DNA of 64,000 nucleotides from JAAXQD01 sp963790095 (lineage in GTDB: Bacteria; Desulfobacterota; Desulfobacteria; Desulfobacterales; UBA11574). Shown in pieces: positions 26,036 to 35,412 of this stretch (the stretch's first letter is position 1; every line of letters starts with the position of its first letter). The DNA lies in assembly GCA_963790095.1 (NCBI GenBank), contig CAWBNO010000020.1:248001-312000 (forward strand), read 5' to 3'. Below the pieces are notes generated by a model. The model was not told the DNA's origin, ran no database searches, and was given only the letters and a program-made list of their open reading frames with translations. Position numbers and translations under genes: made by a program.

Positions 26036-26750
26036 GCTACGAATTTTTCAGACAAAAATCTAATTTAACACACCGAAATAACACCAAATCGCGAGCCCTC
26101 TGCTTTCAATATAACATCTATGCATAGTGTGCATGGTGTGCATAATATCAATAACTTATGCATGCTGTCGGCACAAAAGGATACAAATAGGATACAAAAA
26201 AGTGTCATCTGCTTTTAGTAGTTTTTTGGTGTTAGAGGAAAAAAGCCATGTGATGTAACAAGATTTGAAACTTCTGCTACAAGCTTTTTTGGCTATTGAT
26301 TGTCTTTAAAGATTCAAGGCAATTCTCGCGAATGCTTGGGCAAAAAGTGAGAACACAATGTTTTGGGGTTTTAAATTTCGATTCAGTCCCATCTATGAGG
26401 GCACATACTGGTGTGATATTCGTTCCGTATCTTGGGCATTAAAGGGTATTATGTGGTCGTGCATATATTGCCGTAATCGCCACAACTATTGTTTGGTGAT
26501 ACGGTATTAAGGTATCTCAGAAAATTCAGGAACTTGATACTTTGATGTTATTGCAGATATCACCAGGGCTACCCGAGAATTATATGTTGGAGAAATGACA
26601 GGTTGCATACCAGATCCCATGGCCACAATATAATGTATGGCCATCATCCCCGTTTTTTGCTCCGAACCTTTCGGTTCGACGGCGGCGCGTAGCTCAGTCC
26701 GCTGTGACCGGTTAAGCGGCGGCCGCCGAACTTCGAATGATGAAGGGTAC
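26036..26750. other. Left-end noncoding region of the island
   Basis: Contains GTGTGCAT repeated in close succession (26118-26140, with further TGCATA copies) and a tandem 11-bp repeat AGGATACAAAT/A at 26178-26199, which could be arm-type integrase or excisionase sites. Near 26660-26680 CGAACC-GAAA-GGTTCG forms a tight tetraloop hairpin (minus strand) after the 93-residue gene. No other gene is supported. Confidence 0.45.
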
Positions 26751-27032
26751 CTATCGAAACGCTCGGAACAGCGCCCACGCTGAGAGAATTGACAGAACCG
26801 GCCACATCACGAGAAGGTCGACCCGGATATTCGCTTCCGGTGTCTTGGTCTGAACCAGCAACTCCCAAGCTGCATAAAGTCCCCAAGCGATAGACGCGAT
26901 GAGCAGCGGGCGGGGATTACGGGCAATACCGAGCGCTGCAAACCGTAACACGAGGTATCCCGCAAAGAATACGATAGCCACCACCAGAATGTTTTGCGGT
27001 TTCCCGACTAATAGCGACGTGAGAAGTTCCAT
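26751..27032 (-). CDS. Small membrane protein, three predicted helices
   Basis: 93 residues with three hydrophobic segments (about 15-33, 38-55 and 70-90) and few charged residues between them. I recognise no family. It starts 24 bp after the META/SH3b gene, so the two form an operon. GGA lies upstream. Like its neighbour, it is GC-rich compared with the rest of the island. Confidence 0.55.
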   Translation of the reverse strand: MELLTSLLVGKPQNILVVAIVFFAGYLVLRFAALGIARNPRPLLIASIAWGLYAAWELLVQTKTPEANIRVDLLVMWPVLSILSAWALFRAFR

Positions 27033-27056
27033 GATGTGTCCTTGGAGTATTGTATG

Positions 27057-28217
27057 TCAGCCGCCCAGGACGACTGCGTCCGGAATCTCGTAGCGTTCGT
27101 TACCTACGCTGATCAGGTGTAGGTCGTTTTCCTTGGTTGTGCGAAATTCGGAGTAGCCGTCCGCCTCGCTGGTGTCGGCGCCGATAGGCTTACCCATGCG
27201 GAAGAAGATCGCGCGGGTGCGACCATCGGGCTTCTTGATCACGACCGTGGCATAGCCGCCGCCGGCACGGGCAACGCCGAATTCGCATTGCGTCATCGGT
27301 TGGCCGATGGACTGCGCACAGGGGATATTCCCGGTTGCATCGAACTTGCCCTGGCCTGCACGCAGCGCCGAATCGTCGGGGCCTATTGCGACACTCCCGT
27401 CGGGCGATACCGCGGGCTTCAGAAACTCTGCGGCCACATAGCCGCGCGGGCCTCCGCCCAACTGCTGGACATCACACCAGATCCGGCCCTCGTCGTGCTG
27501 GCATCCCAGGTTGTCGAGAATCGTGCCGGGGAAATAGCTTGCTATGATTCTTGCCTTGGTGGACGGCTGTTCCCGGAGATTCAGCGTGCGGGAGACTCCG
27601 GTGACTTCCCAGTTACGCGGCCCACCATCCTCAGGGGCGGCGGGAACGCCTGAAACGGAGGACTTGCCTGTGTCCGGCTCCCACGCATAGATGCCGCCAT
27701 CGGCCATAAGGCTCAGATACAGCCTGCCCTCCTTCAGCAGGTAGGAACGGATGAACTTGGCCTGCGCCGCGATGCTCTCGTCCAAGCTCGGGGGCGGGCA
27801 GAGGGCGCGTGTCGCTGCGAGCGGACCGAATTCAAAACGGCCGCTTTCACCTTTGCCGCTGGGCTCAACAGACCAGGTACCACTGGCACGATTGCAGTTA
27901 AGACGCATCATGACGGTGCCGTCATTGTTCAGACGCATAGTGTAGAGCGAAGGGTTATTTGGTCGCACCGTCCCGGTCGCGTCATCCATCGACTGAAACT
28001 CTACTAGACGCCAGTCTGTTCCTGCTATCGGGTTCTCTGACGAGGACTTGGTCGCTTCCTGTGCTGCGTCATTAGATTCATTCACTGAGGATTGGATCTT
28101 TTTGCGCGCGCCGGCTGTCTCATCGGCGATTGCCTGAAAACCCATCAGGATTCCACTGGCCCACAGAATCGCGACGCATGTCAACGCTCCAACCGTAACC
28201 CAAAATTCTCGATTCAT
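27057..28217 (-). CDS. Exported META and SH3b domain protein
   Basis: 386 residues. An N-terminal helix (about 8-28) exports or anchors the protein. A META/HslJ-like domain (about 65-185) shows TDWRLVEFQSM, MRLNNDGTVMMRLNCNRASGTW and a downstream Cys, as in HslJ. An SH3b-like domain (about 205-270) has SRTLNLREQPSTKARIIASYFPG and RGYVAAEFL; bacterial SH3 domains often bind cell wall. The C-terminal third (about 285-386) is a separate beta-rich region without a family call. The gene is GC-rich against its island neighbours. It likely acts in the envelope; specific role unknown. Confidence 0.75.
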   Translation of the reverse strand: MNREFWVTVGALTCVAILWASGILMGFQAIADETAGARKKIQSSVNESNDAAQEATKSSSENPIAGTDWRLVEFQSMDDATGTVRPNNPSLYTMRLNNDGTVMMRLNCNRASGTWSVEPSGKGESGRFEFGPLAATRALCPPPSLDESIAAQAKFIRSYLLKEGRLYLSLMADGGIYAWEPDTGKSSVSGVPAAPEDGGPRNWEVTGVSRTLNLREQPSTKARIIASYFPGTILDNLGCQHDEGRIWCDVQQLGGGPRGYVAAEFLKPAVSPDGSVAIGPDDSALRAGQGKFDATGNIPCAQSIGQPMTQCEFGVARAGGGYATVVIKKPDGRTRAIFFRMGKPIGADTSEADGYSEFRTTKENDLHLISVGNERYEIPDAVVLGG

Positions 28218-28392
28218 TATCTCCCCCTCATGTTGGGATACAGATCTTCCCGTGCCAATTCACCACAATACTCTGGCGGTGAACTCTCAACAGCCGCCTA
28301 ACATTGAATATTCGGATCCGTATGAAAACCTTATTATATTTCAAAGTTCATAGATGAGTCTCTTTACTAAAGCTGATTCACGGTTAAAGACA

Positions 28393-29541
28393 TTAGCGCT
28401 GAATACTATTCAAATCCTCTTCGACGTACCTGACGATAGCTTCTAACAATACCTCTCTTGGAAATGCATTTTTATCTGTAAAGACCGAGCTAATGAAAGG
28501 GTGGCTCCTGTTGAAAGGGGCGGAAATGGCCCAATGGTCCGCATTCAAGTAACCCAGAATAACGCTGCCGGGAATCACCTGATCATAAAAGATCACTTGG
28601 CTATCGTTGCGAGAATCAACTTGACTCAACTTCTCGTAGTTAAACTTTAATATTGAAGAAATTTGCTCTTTATTGGGATAGGTGATAATTGAGTAATAAC
28701 GAATTGAACCAGGCAATGAGTGGTTGGCCAACCACCGTTTACGCACCTCGGGCTTGAGACTTTTGAGCGCGCCTTCATCACTCAAGTCACACTCTGCATC
28801 CGGAAAACGTTTTAACAAGTTCAGCATTGACTGTGTCGCATCGTCGGCCAGCGGAGATCCGCCGACCGCACCGGCGACACTTACGACCGCTGCGACCCTT
28901 TGCTGCAAATCCGGAAAGCTGGTGACTGCCTCAAGGATGTCCGGGACGCCTTTTGAGTAACCCAAAAGCATTAGACGTTTGCCTTCCCCGGGTTTGGGCA
29001 TCGCCATTACGGCCTTTCGGATAAGAGTTGCATTTCGAGCACAGCTGGAAAGAGCTTCGACATCTAACTGGATGACCTCGTGACCAAGCTGGGAGAGATG
29101 AGTTGCCGCAGTCATTTGAGAGTCAACGAAGTTTTTGACACATCCCCATCCGAGTCCTTTCACAACCACGACCCTAAATGGGTAGATGCTTCCGCCCAGA
29201 TCCACTGTACTACCCGTAGGCGGTCCTTCTCTCTCTAACCTTGAAAGTGCTTCTTCACAAGGTCTATAATCTGGCAACTCTTTTCCTCGTTTGTTTGTGA
29301 TCGCGCAATAAATCTCCCGGAAGCGGGCTCGGCCATCAACGGAACCGGCCATGAAAGCTGGTACTAGGATCATTGGCGGCGTGTCGGCAGAGTTTTGAAT
29401 TAGTGGTTTTGGGGTGCAGCCGGCTAACTCGATCAAGCCTACACTTAATAAAATGACCCAAAGTAAAAGGCTTTTCCCGATTGGTGATATTGAAGGCCGA
29501 ACGGTAAACGGCCCTCTTCTCAATCTGTGATGAGTGATCAT
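28393..29541 (-). CDS. Alpha/beta hydrolase-like lipoprotein
   Basis: Start set at 29541 so that a signal peptide with lipobox ELAGC follows; a longer reading from 29640 overlaps the lipase gene. The mature protein contains the strand RVVVVKGLGWGC, then MLLGYSKGVPD, a G-x-S-x-G nucleophile elbow, and an H in NADHWAISAP near the C-terminus, which fits a Ser-His hydrolase. Its overall length of about 380 residues suits an esterase/lipase. It is the second of three consecutive hydrolytic lipoproteins in the island. Substrate unknown. Confidence 0.7.
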   Translation of the reverse strand: MITHHRLRRGPFTVRPSISPIGKSLLLWVILLSVGLIELAGCTPKPLIQNSADTPPMILVPAFMAGSVDGRARFREIYCAITNKRGKELPDYRPCEEALSRLEREGPPTGSTVDLGGSIYPFRVVVVKGLGWGCVKNFVDSQMTAATHLSQLGHEVIQLDVEALSSCARNATLIRKAVMAMPKPGEGKRLMLLGYSKGVPDILEAVTSFPDLQQRVAAVVSVAGAVGGSPLADDATQSMLNLLKRFPDAECDLSDEGALKSLKPEVRKRWLANHSLPGSIRYYSIITYPNKEQISSILKFNYEKLSQVDSRNDSQVIFYDQVIPGSVILGYLNADHWAISAPFNRSHPFISSVFTDKNAFPREVLLEAIVRYVEEDLNSIQR

Positions 29542-29609
29542 GAAACTCTTATAGACTATAAGTGACTGTTTATAGAATGGATTCTCTATCCATACCTTAA
29601 TAATTGATA

Positions 29610-30635
29610 TTATTTCTGGCTTTCGATGATATTGTTCCAAATATGAATGGCATAAAGAAATGGCACATGATCTCTGAACGGAGCCGGAACAAATCCCTTA
29701 AAAGCATTATTCTTTGGCTGATTGGTGTCTTCTAAACCATATGGGTCATCACGCGAATAATCGACTGGCCTCTCATTTTTAATTATAGAGTCCCGGATGA
29801 TGCCGTCACCATCAATAAACTTTAGTAAACCAACATGAACATATTTGCCTGGAGGTGGCACCCGGGGTACAATGTCATGATTGTTGACAAAACGGTAGAT
29901 TTTTACATCAAAATTTTCCTTAAAAACCTCATTGCCAACTCTGGGACAACCAAACGTATAAGCGCCCTGAGCACTACCGTACCGGCCAGCGAAAAGTGTT
30001 GCCAGGGAGCCTCCCAGGCTGTGACCGGTAATCCAAATTTTACAATCTTTGTCATTGAGCTTTCTGATATAGGGTAAAAGATCCGGCCAAACTTCCTCCA
30101 ATGCTTCCTTGAATCCTCGATGCACTTTGCCGCCTTGCTGCCAATTCGTCAACCAAATATCTATATCCGTTTTTAAATCTGCGACCACTTCCTTCAGATC
30201 AAATGTTTCTTTTTTTTTCCAGATTTCGCTTCCCCTGAAAGCAACAATAGCGAATTTATCATTATTGGCCACATAGCACTGTGTGCTTTGATTTTCGAAA
30301 TATTTTACTTCCGGCAGCCCGGCCTTGTTAAATTGAGATCTGACAAAATCTTCACTCGCATACACCAGGGTGGAAACCTCTGCCAGCCACCAGGCATTGA
30401 CTAAATTAAATGATTTTGCATTGAACCGAAAACCGTATTTCTTGCTGCCCTGGAAATAATTGTAATCCTTGTAGGGAGGAGAGAGATTCTTAAAGGTAAT
30501 CTTAGGTATTTCCTTTTTACCTGACAGCGATGCCTGCTGTGACTGGTTCTGGGCCAAATTGCAGCTGATAGAACCCAACATGATCCCTGCAAAAAGGATA
30601 AATCTGATTAATTGATTATGATCTTTCTTAAACAC
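29610..30635 (-). CDS. Class 3 lipase lipoprotein
   Basis: Lipase_3 fold enzyme. I choose the GTG at 30635 because AAAGG lies ten bases upstream and the signal with lipobox GSISC then follows; the frame is open back to 30686. The signature is IWITGHSLGGSLA with the nucleophile Ser, Asp in NNHDIVPR, and a C-terminal His (YAIH or RDHVP). TFGCPRVGNEVF is the conserved strand after the elbow. It probably cleaves acyl esters of glycerolipids at the cell envelope. It lies directly after the phospholipase D-like gene, so the two are likely cotranscribed. Confidence 0.85.
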   Translation of the reverse strand: MFKKDHNQLIRFILFAGIMLGSISCNLAQNQSQQASLSGKKEIPKITFKNLSPPYKDYNYFQGSKKYGFRFNAKSFNLVNAWWLAEVSTLVYASEDFVRSQFNKAGLPEVKYFENQSTQCYVANNDKFAIVAFRGSEIWKKKETFDLKEVVADLKTDIDIWLTNWQQGGKVHRGFKEALEEVWPDLLPYIRKLNDKDCKIWITGHSLGGSLATLFAGRYGSAQGAYTFGCPRVGNEVFKENFDVKIYRFVNNHDIVPRVPPPGKYVHVGLLKFIDGDGIIRDSIIKNERPVDYSRDDPYGLEDTNQPKNNAFKGFVPAPFRDHVPFLYAIHIWNNIIESQK

Positions 30636-30686
30636 CGGAAATTTACCTTTCTGGATTTTTTTTAATTCCTTCGAAAACAATACCAA

Positions 30687-32270
30687 TTAGAGGGCGTCTT
30701 CAATAAATATTCCAAACTCTCTCTCCAACTGGTAGATCGCGTCTGTTGAATTGGTAAACGCTTGAGTGTCTTCCAGGGTGATTTGCTTGCTGAAATTGAG
30801 GTCGTTTTCATAAAACATATCGGTCAACCGCTGCGACAAGTTTTCATTTTCAAAAACGATAGCCGATTCACTGTTGAGTGTTCTGCTACGCGGGTCCATA
30901 TTGTAAGATCCGACAATAGCGATGCGGCGATCGAAAACTGCATATTTGGCATGTATAGTCCCTTCGGTTTTTTCGGCCGAATTGTTTCGAATACCCTGCC
31001 ACTCCCAGATCTGTACGCCACCCCCATCACATGAATTGACAACGGGTTCATTATTCACAGCCAATATATCATCATAGTAATCGCGTCCCACTATGGTCAG
31101 CATGGGAAGATCGTTGGTTTCGGGACTGTTGGTTAATATGATTACCTTTACACATCTGCGTGCAGCATCCTTGATGGTCTCGACAAACAATGACGAGGCA
31201 ACGAAATAAGCATTGCCGATTAGAATTTCGCTTTTCGCTCCCTTAATCGATTTTAGATAGGCCTGTTCAATATAGGTTTCACCAAACCGCGGCCGGTTTT
31301 GAAAAAAGCGACACTTTGCCCTTTCAAATTTCAGGTCCAGTTTTTTTTGGGCCAATTCACGAACATTTTTGTTCAATCGTTCATCGGTCACATACCTCAT
31401 ATTTATCTTTCCGGTTTTGTCTAAAAAATTGCGGGTCGCCTCCCAGTATTTGTTCGTGTTTAAAATGCCGCGGCTTTCTTTGACTTTCAGAAAATACTCA
31501 AAATTGCGCTCAAAAGTTGCCACCATGTCTTTGACAACATCACCTTTGACAATCACATCCTGGTCTCGCCAGTAACGGCTGGGGTTTTGGGGATCAATGC
31601 GAAAATATTCATTGGCAATGTTCAACCCTCCGACAACAGCCACTCCGTGATCGGTTTCACCATCGATAATCCACATCTTTTCATGGTATCGCTTATTCGG
31701 ATCGGTTGTTTTATCTGCTGCGTCATGGCTTGTCACGGGCATTTCATTTAGCCATTGGAGATAAAAGGATTCGTAGCCTTCCACTTCGATGTCGTTCTCT
31801 TTCAAATCAAAATACATCAACTGTGTTTGTAGACCCGGGTTGGACATGGCATCGACTATTACCCGAACATCAAGTCCCTGGGCTTTCTTTTTCTTCAATA
31901 ATTCAGCGATATACAATCCGGACTCATCCCCCGTGAAGATCAGGGCTTGGATGCGAACGGACTTATCGGCTTTTTCGAGTGCCTGGATGCGGGCGGCGAA
32001 TGAATCGTCACCATTGTGCAGTACTGCAATACGGCATGTTTTAGGAAAATGGACATTAAATAAACCGCTGGTACCGATTTCCTCGTAGGGGCTACCCACA
32101 AATTCTTGAGCTGGTCCAAATACGCTGCCCTGAATAGCCGATGTCTGCACATTGCTTCGAGGAGCTGTAGGCTCTTCTACACTTTTGTCCCCAGTCGACC
32201 GGGTCGATGTGCAAGAGTAAAAAACAATGATGGATAATACCATAATAAATCTTAAGATATCTTTTTTCAT
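30687..32270 (-). CDS. Phospholipase D/cardiolipin synthase-like lipoprotein
   Basis: About 527 residues from the ATG at 32270, where the signal and lipobox VFYSC (Cys20) follow; a frame extension of 15 codons is possible. Two HKD motifs are intact: YHEKMWIIDG followed by VVGGLNIANEY (about residue 195) and IHAKYAVFDRRIAIVGSYNMDPRS (about residue 439). Such two-motif enzymes cleave or transfer phosphatidyl groups (phospholipase D, cardiolipin synthase, or an exported variant). The lipoprotein signal sets it apart from standard cardiolipin synthase, which has membrane helices. The lipase gene begins immediately after its stop. Confidence 0.88.
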   Translation of the reverse strand: MKKDILRFIMVLSIIVFYSCTSTRSTGDKSVEEPTAPRSNVQTSAIQGSVFGPAQEFVGSPYEEIGTSGLFNVHFPKTCRIAVLHNGDDSFAARIQALEKADKSVRIQALIFTGDESGLYIAELLKKKKAQGLDVRVIVDAMSNPGLQTQLMYFDLKENDIEVEGYESFYLQWLNEMPVTSHDAADKTTDPNKRYHEKMWIIDGETDHGVAVVGGLNIANEYFRIDPQNPSRYWRDQDVIVKGDVVKDMVATFERNFEYFLKVKESRGILNTNKYWEATRNFLDKTGKINMRYVTDERLNKNVRELAQKKLDLKFERAKCRFFQNRPRFGETYIEQAYLKSIKGAKSEILIGNAYFVASSLFVETIKDAARRCVKVIILTNSPETNDLPMLTIVGRDYYDDILAVNNEPVVNSCDGGGVQIWEWQGIRNNSAEKTEGTIHAKYAVFDRRIAIVGSYNMDPRSRTLNSESAIVFENENLSQRLTDMFYENDLNFSKQITLEDTQAFTNSTDAIYQLEREFGIFIEDAL

Positions 32271-32442
32271 ATCTATACTTCTAATAATTTGGAACGATTT
32301 TATTGAACGTTTCATGCTTAGTAGCGCCTAAATAAAATTAATAAACAATCCGCTGAAGAAGACGAAATAAAAATTCATCGGAGCTTTTTCCTGCTCGAGT
32401 TTTTTCCACAAAGCATTGTTGACTATCTCGAGGAGAACAAAT

Positions 32443-33444
32443 CTATTGTATTAAACCGGTTTCCTTGAAGTATTGCAAAGCGCCTGGGTGAATCGGTGCG
32501 GAGAGACCCTTAAGCATGCCCTCTTTTGTCAAGCCTGCATATGCCGGATGCTGTCTCCTAAAATAATCGAGGTTGTCAAACAGTGTTTTGCTGATCAGGT
32601 AAACAACATCATCCGGAACTTGAGAAGAGGTACATAAGGTGGCTACAACACCAAATGTTTCTACATTAACGGGATCTTCCAAGCCTGAATAGAATTCTCT
32701 TACCGGTATGGTGTTTTTTTGATAATATTTTTTTTCGGAGATCAGTTTGTCAATATCGGGTCCGGTAATCGGGATGAATCGGACCTTGCGCGAACCGGAA
32801 ACAGCCTCTTTAAGTATCTCGTTTGGATGCCCCACCGTTAAAAAAAAAGCGTCGATACGGTTGTCCTGTAGAAGACGTGGAGCATCTGCGGCCTTAGATT
32901 TTTCCGGTAAGATATCACTGTTAGAATTGAGCCCTATTGCCTTAAGGGTATCGATGGCATTCATGTACATGGCGGCGCCAGGATGCCCCAAATTGACCCT
33001 TTTTCCTTTGAGGTCATGTATGGTTTTTATGCCAGCGTCAGCTGCTGCTACCAAACACACGGATTCGTGGTGAATGCTGAAAACGGCACGCAGACTCTTT
33101 TGGGGGCCTTTTTTCGACCACTCGGCCAGTCCTTTGACCGCTTGATACTGCTTTTCGGATTGCACCAGACCAAATTCCAGGTATCCAGCCATAATGGCAT
33201 TTACGTTAAAAACAGATCCCGGTGTGGATTCCACTGAAGCCCGTATCCCCAATTCATCGCGCTTGTCATTGATCATCTTTGCTATGATCAGACCGGTGGG
33301 AAAATATATACCGGTAACGTCGCCGGAACCGATGGTCAAAAATCGTGTTTCGGTTCGAAGCTCGGCCGTCACTGTTCCAAACATTATGCTCGCCCACAAT
33401 ATTGAGGACATCAAACATATTATAATTCTTTTTATTCCATTCAT
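32443..33444 (-). CDS. TAXI-family TRAP solute-binding protein
   Basis: 333 residues with a signal peptide (about 1-27). The TAXI pattern is visible: FLTIGSGDVTGIYFPTG, then VESTPGSVFNVNAIMAG, LVQSEKQYQA, and KRVNLGHPGAAM. Such periplasmic proteins deliver substrates such as small carboxylates to a TRAP permease. No DctQ/DctM-like permease is in the island or the window, so it is an orphan here or serves a permease elsewhere. It lies between the phospholipase D-like and LssY-C genes on the same strand. Confidence 0.85.
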   Translation of the reverse strand: MNGIKRIIICLMSSILWASIMFGTVTAELRTETRFLTIGSGDVTGIYFPTGLIIAKMINDKRDELGIRASVESTPGSVFNVNAIMAGYLEFGLVQSEKQYQAVKGLAEWSKKGPQKSLRAVFSIHHESVCLVAAADAGIKTIHDLKGKRVNLGHPGAAMYMNAIDTLKAIGLNSNSDILPEKSKAADAPRLLQDNRIDAFFLTVGHPNEILKEAVSGSRKVRFIPITGPDIDKLISEKKYYQKNTIPVREFYSGLEDPVNVETFGVVATLCTSSQVPDDVVYLISKTLFDNLDYFRRQHPAYAGLTKEGMLKGLSAPIHPGALQYFKETGLIQ

Positions 33445-33463
33445 CTTAATTTCAATCTACGCC

Positions 33464-34838
33464 TCAATCACCAAAATTAAATGTTCCGGGGCGTTCCCAA
33501 TTGAGAGCCCTGATCTGTACCAGTGAAGTTGGACCCGGATCAAGAAAGATCACGGCGCGAAATCCATCCGTAAAATAAGGGTCGCCGGTAAGGTTCTTTC
33601 TGGGTTTAGAAGGCGTCGCACGCCCAACCCCTTTTACCCATCCAACGTAAGAAACTGTATAGGAAAATAGCAAATCCTCGATAACGGAGTGACGCGCTTC
33701 GTCTATGTCAGGATCTATTTTATGTGTGACAGGTGGCCAGGCTTCCGAGGTAAAACGGACACCAATGTCGCGGCTGACCTGGCCGATAAAGACAGGTTTG
33801 CCCTCATACAAAATCGGCGTGTACCACAAGCGCAGGTGGTTTCGTTCATGCACATCGTGACGAGGTTTCTGGCGGGCTAAATCCTGATGGCGGCCGTAAA
33901 GATAAAGAGAGCTTACAGGGGAATATCTGTAGCGCGAACCAAAAAAATAGGACTTTATCGTTTTCCATACCGCCGATGAGTAGGTCTCTTCGGCGGGGAG
34001 CCAACCCCTGCGTACAAAAGCAGAAGCCACATTGTAAAAATCTCCGACGATCACGAGGTTGAGAGGATCCCCGAAATTTTCCACCTCCTTGTCTGTGGTG
34101 CAACAAGGAAATTTCTCGAGAGCTTCCTTTAATTCGTCTATTTTTAATTCTACCATATCTTCTTCCTGATAAATGCTATCAAAATTCACGTTTCGATAGT
34201 CGATCCGCATGCCGGGAATCTGAGCGAAGAAAGTAAAAAATTTGACCTCCTGGTCTCCGATAAGGTCGATTTGAACTACTTTTTCTCCTTCATCAAGATT
34301 CGTAAAGATAAAGCCAGAAACCGCCGTGTTCGGCAGGATGGGATTTCTGAAAGTCATCGATCTGAAATAATACTCAATTTCATTTTGGACAGTTTCACTG
34401 TGTCCTCCATGGACACTATGAGAAACCTCAATGGGGGAAAAGTAATTTGGATCGACGGCGATAGTAACGAGATAATATGTCTTATCGCTGTGGTTTTCAA
34501 CTTTCACCCATACGGGTTGGATATCCTTATGGGCCAAATTTTTCCCAAAGATGGCCTGGGCTTCTTCAGCGGTCGGCACAGCTGTAGTGACGCGAACGTC
34601 CTGGTCATATTTTGATTGCAAACGATCGCGGAATCTGACTTCGTTTATCGACCTTGGATTGAAAGGTGAGGTTGTCAGAGTCGCACAACTGGCTGAGCAA
34701 CACCACTAATATCAGGACCGGAAATAATCTTATGATACTTGAAATTCCGGAGATTAGACCATTGTACATGTTCTGCATGAAAATAACGGGCAGTCTATAT
34801 CGCCGGATCTCCCACTGCCCTCTAAAAATGTTTGTCAT
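33464..34838 (-). pseudogene. LssY-C domain lipoprotein, probably split by a frameshift
   Basis: The main frame (33464-34621, about 385 residues) carries an LssY C-terminal domain: VRVTTAVPTAEEAQ, DPLNLVIVGDF, AFVRRGWLPAEE and LYGRHQDLARQKPR. It has no ATG or ribosome-binding site at its start; only a TTG is available at 34621. The adjacent frame upstream (34838-34605) carries a hydrophobic signal with a lipobox-like LLSQLC and reads on to SQIPRSF. Joining frames at about 34640 (one base extra near CAGATTCCG) gives a normal exported LssY-C protein. So this is a frameshifted gene or an assembly error. Function of LssY-C is unknown. Confidence 0.65.
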
Positions 34839-34862
34839 CTATCTTCACTTAGTTTACTCTTG

Positions 34863-35294
34863 TTAATTGAATTTTTTAACTGCTTCATTGTATGCGTCTA
34901 ACAGATCCTTGTATGCTTCAGCGAATCCGTGCTTTGCAGAATCCCAAGTGCTCGCAGATGATTTTTCCAATTCGTCGAGTTTTTTTGCTGCGTTCGCCCG
35001 TTTCTTCTTCAGGTCTTTGATTTCCTTCTGATACTGGGTCTTGGTATCGTCAGACGCCTTAGCAGCCTCACCTTCCAACTTCTCGATCTCGGTGTCGGCC
35101 TTGTGTAAAAGTTCTTTCCCATACGCAATGGCTTCATGTTTTTTATCGACCATATAGGCTTTGATAGCGTTCCAAGCCTCCGTGGTCTCTTTATGAACGC
35201 TCTCGGATGTTGATTGGGCGATCACTGTGATAGGTTGTGCTAAGATGAAAATCATAGCAACTATTGAAACAAATAAAATTATTGGTCGTAGCAT
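34863..35294 (-). CDS. Periplasmic coiled-coil protein (sll1863-like stress type)
   Basis: 143 residues. A clear signal peptide (about 1-26, ending near VIAQS) is followed by an almost fully helical, charged sequence with Lys/Glu/Ala-rich heptads, typical of sll1863-type stress proteins. Ending AYNEAVKKFN. It would be a soluble periplasmic helical protein. AAGGAG precedes the ATG. No enzymatic motif is seen. Confidence 0.65.
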   Translation of the reverse strand: MLRPIILFVSIVAMIFILAQPITVIAQSTSESVHKETTEAWNAIKAYMVDKKHEAIAYGKELLHKADTEIEKLEGEAAKASDDTKTQYQKEIKDLKKKRANAAKKLDELEKSSASTWDSAKHGFAEAYKDLLDAYNEAVKKFN

Positions 35295-35412
35295 CGATTA
35301 CTCCTTTCGAACTGATGTTCAGCTTTTTTGTATAATAAATAAGTTGGGCAAGGGGTGGTCTGCACCAACATAAAGCACCTTTTCAGGATTGTTAGACGAT
35401 CACATATATTCA

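Noticed and set aside
28292..28298. GTTAGGC heptamer as an integron cassette boundary
   Set aside because: No second attC with matching RYYYAAC/GTTRRRY pair and hairpin was found around the gene pair.
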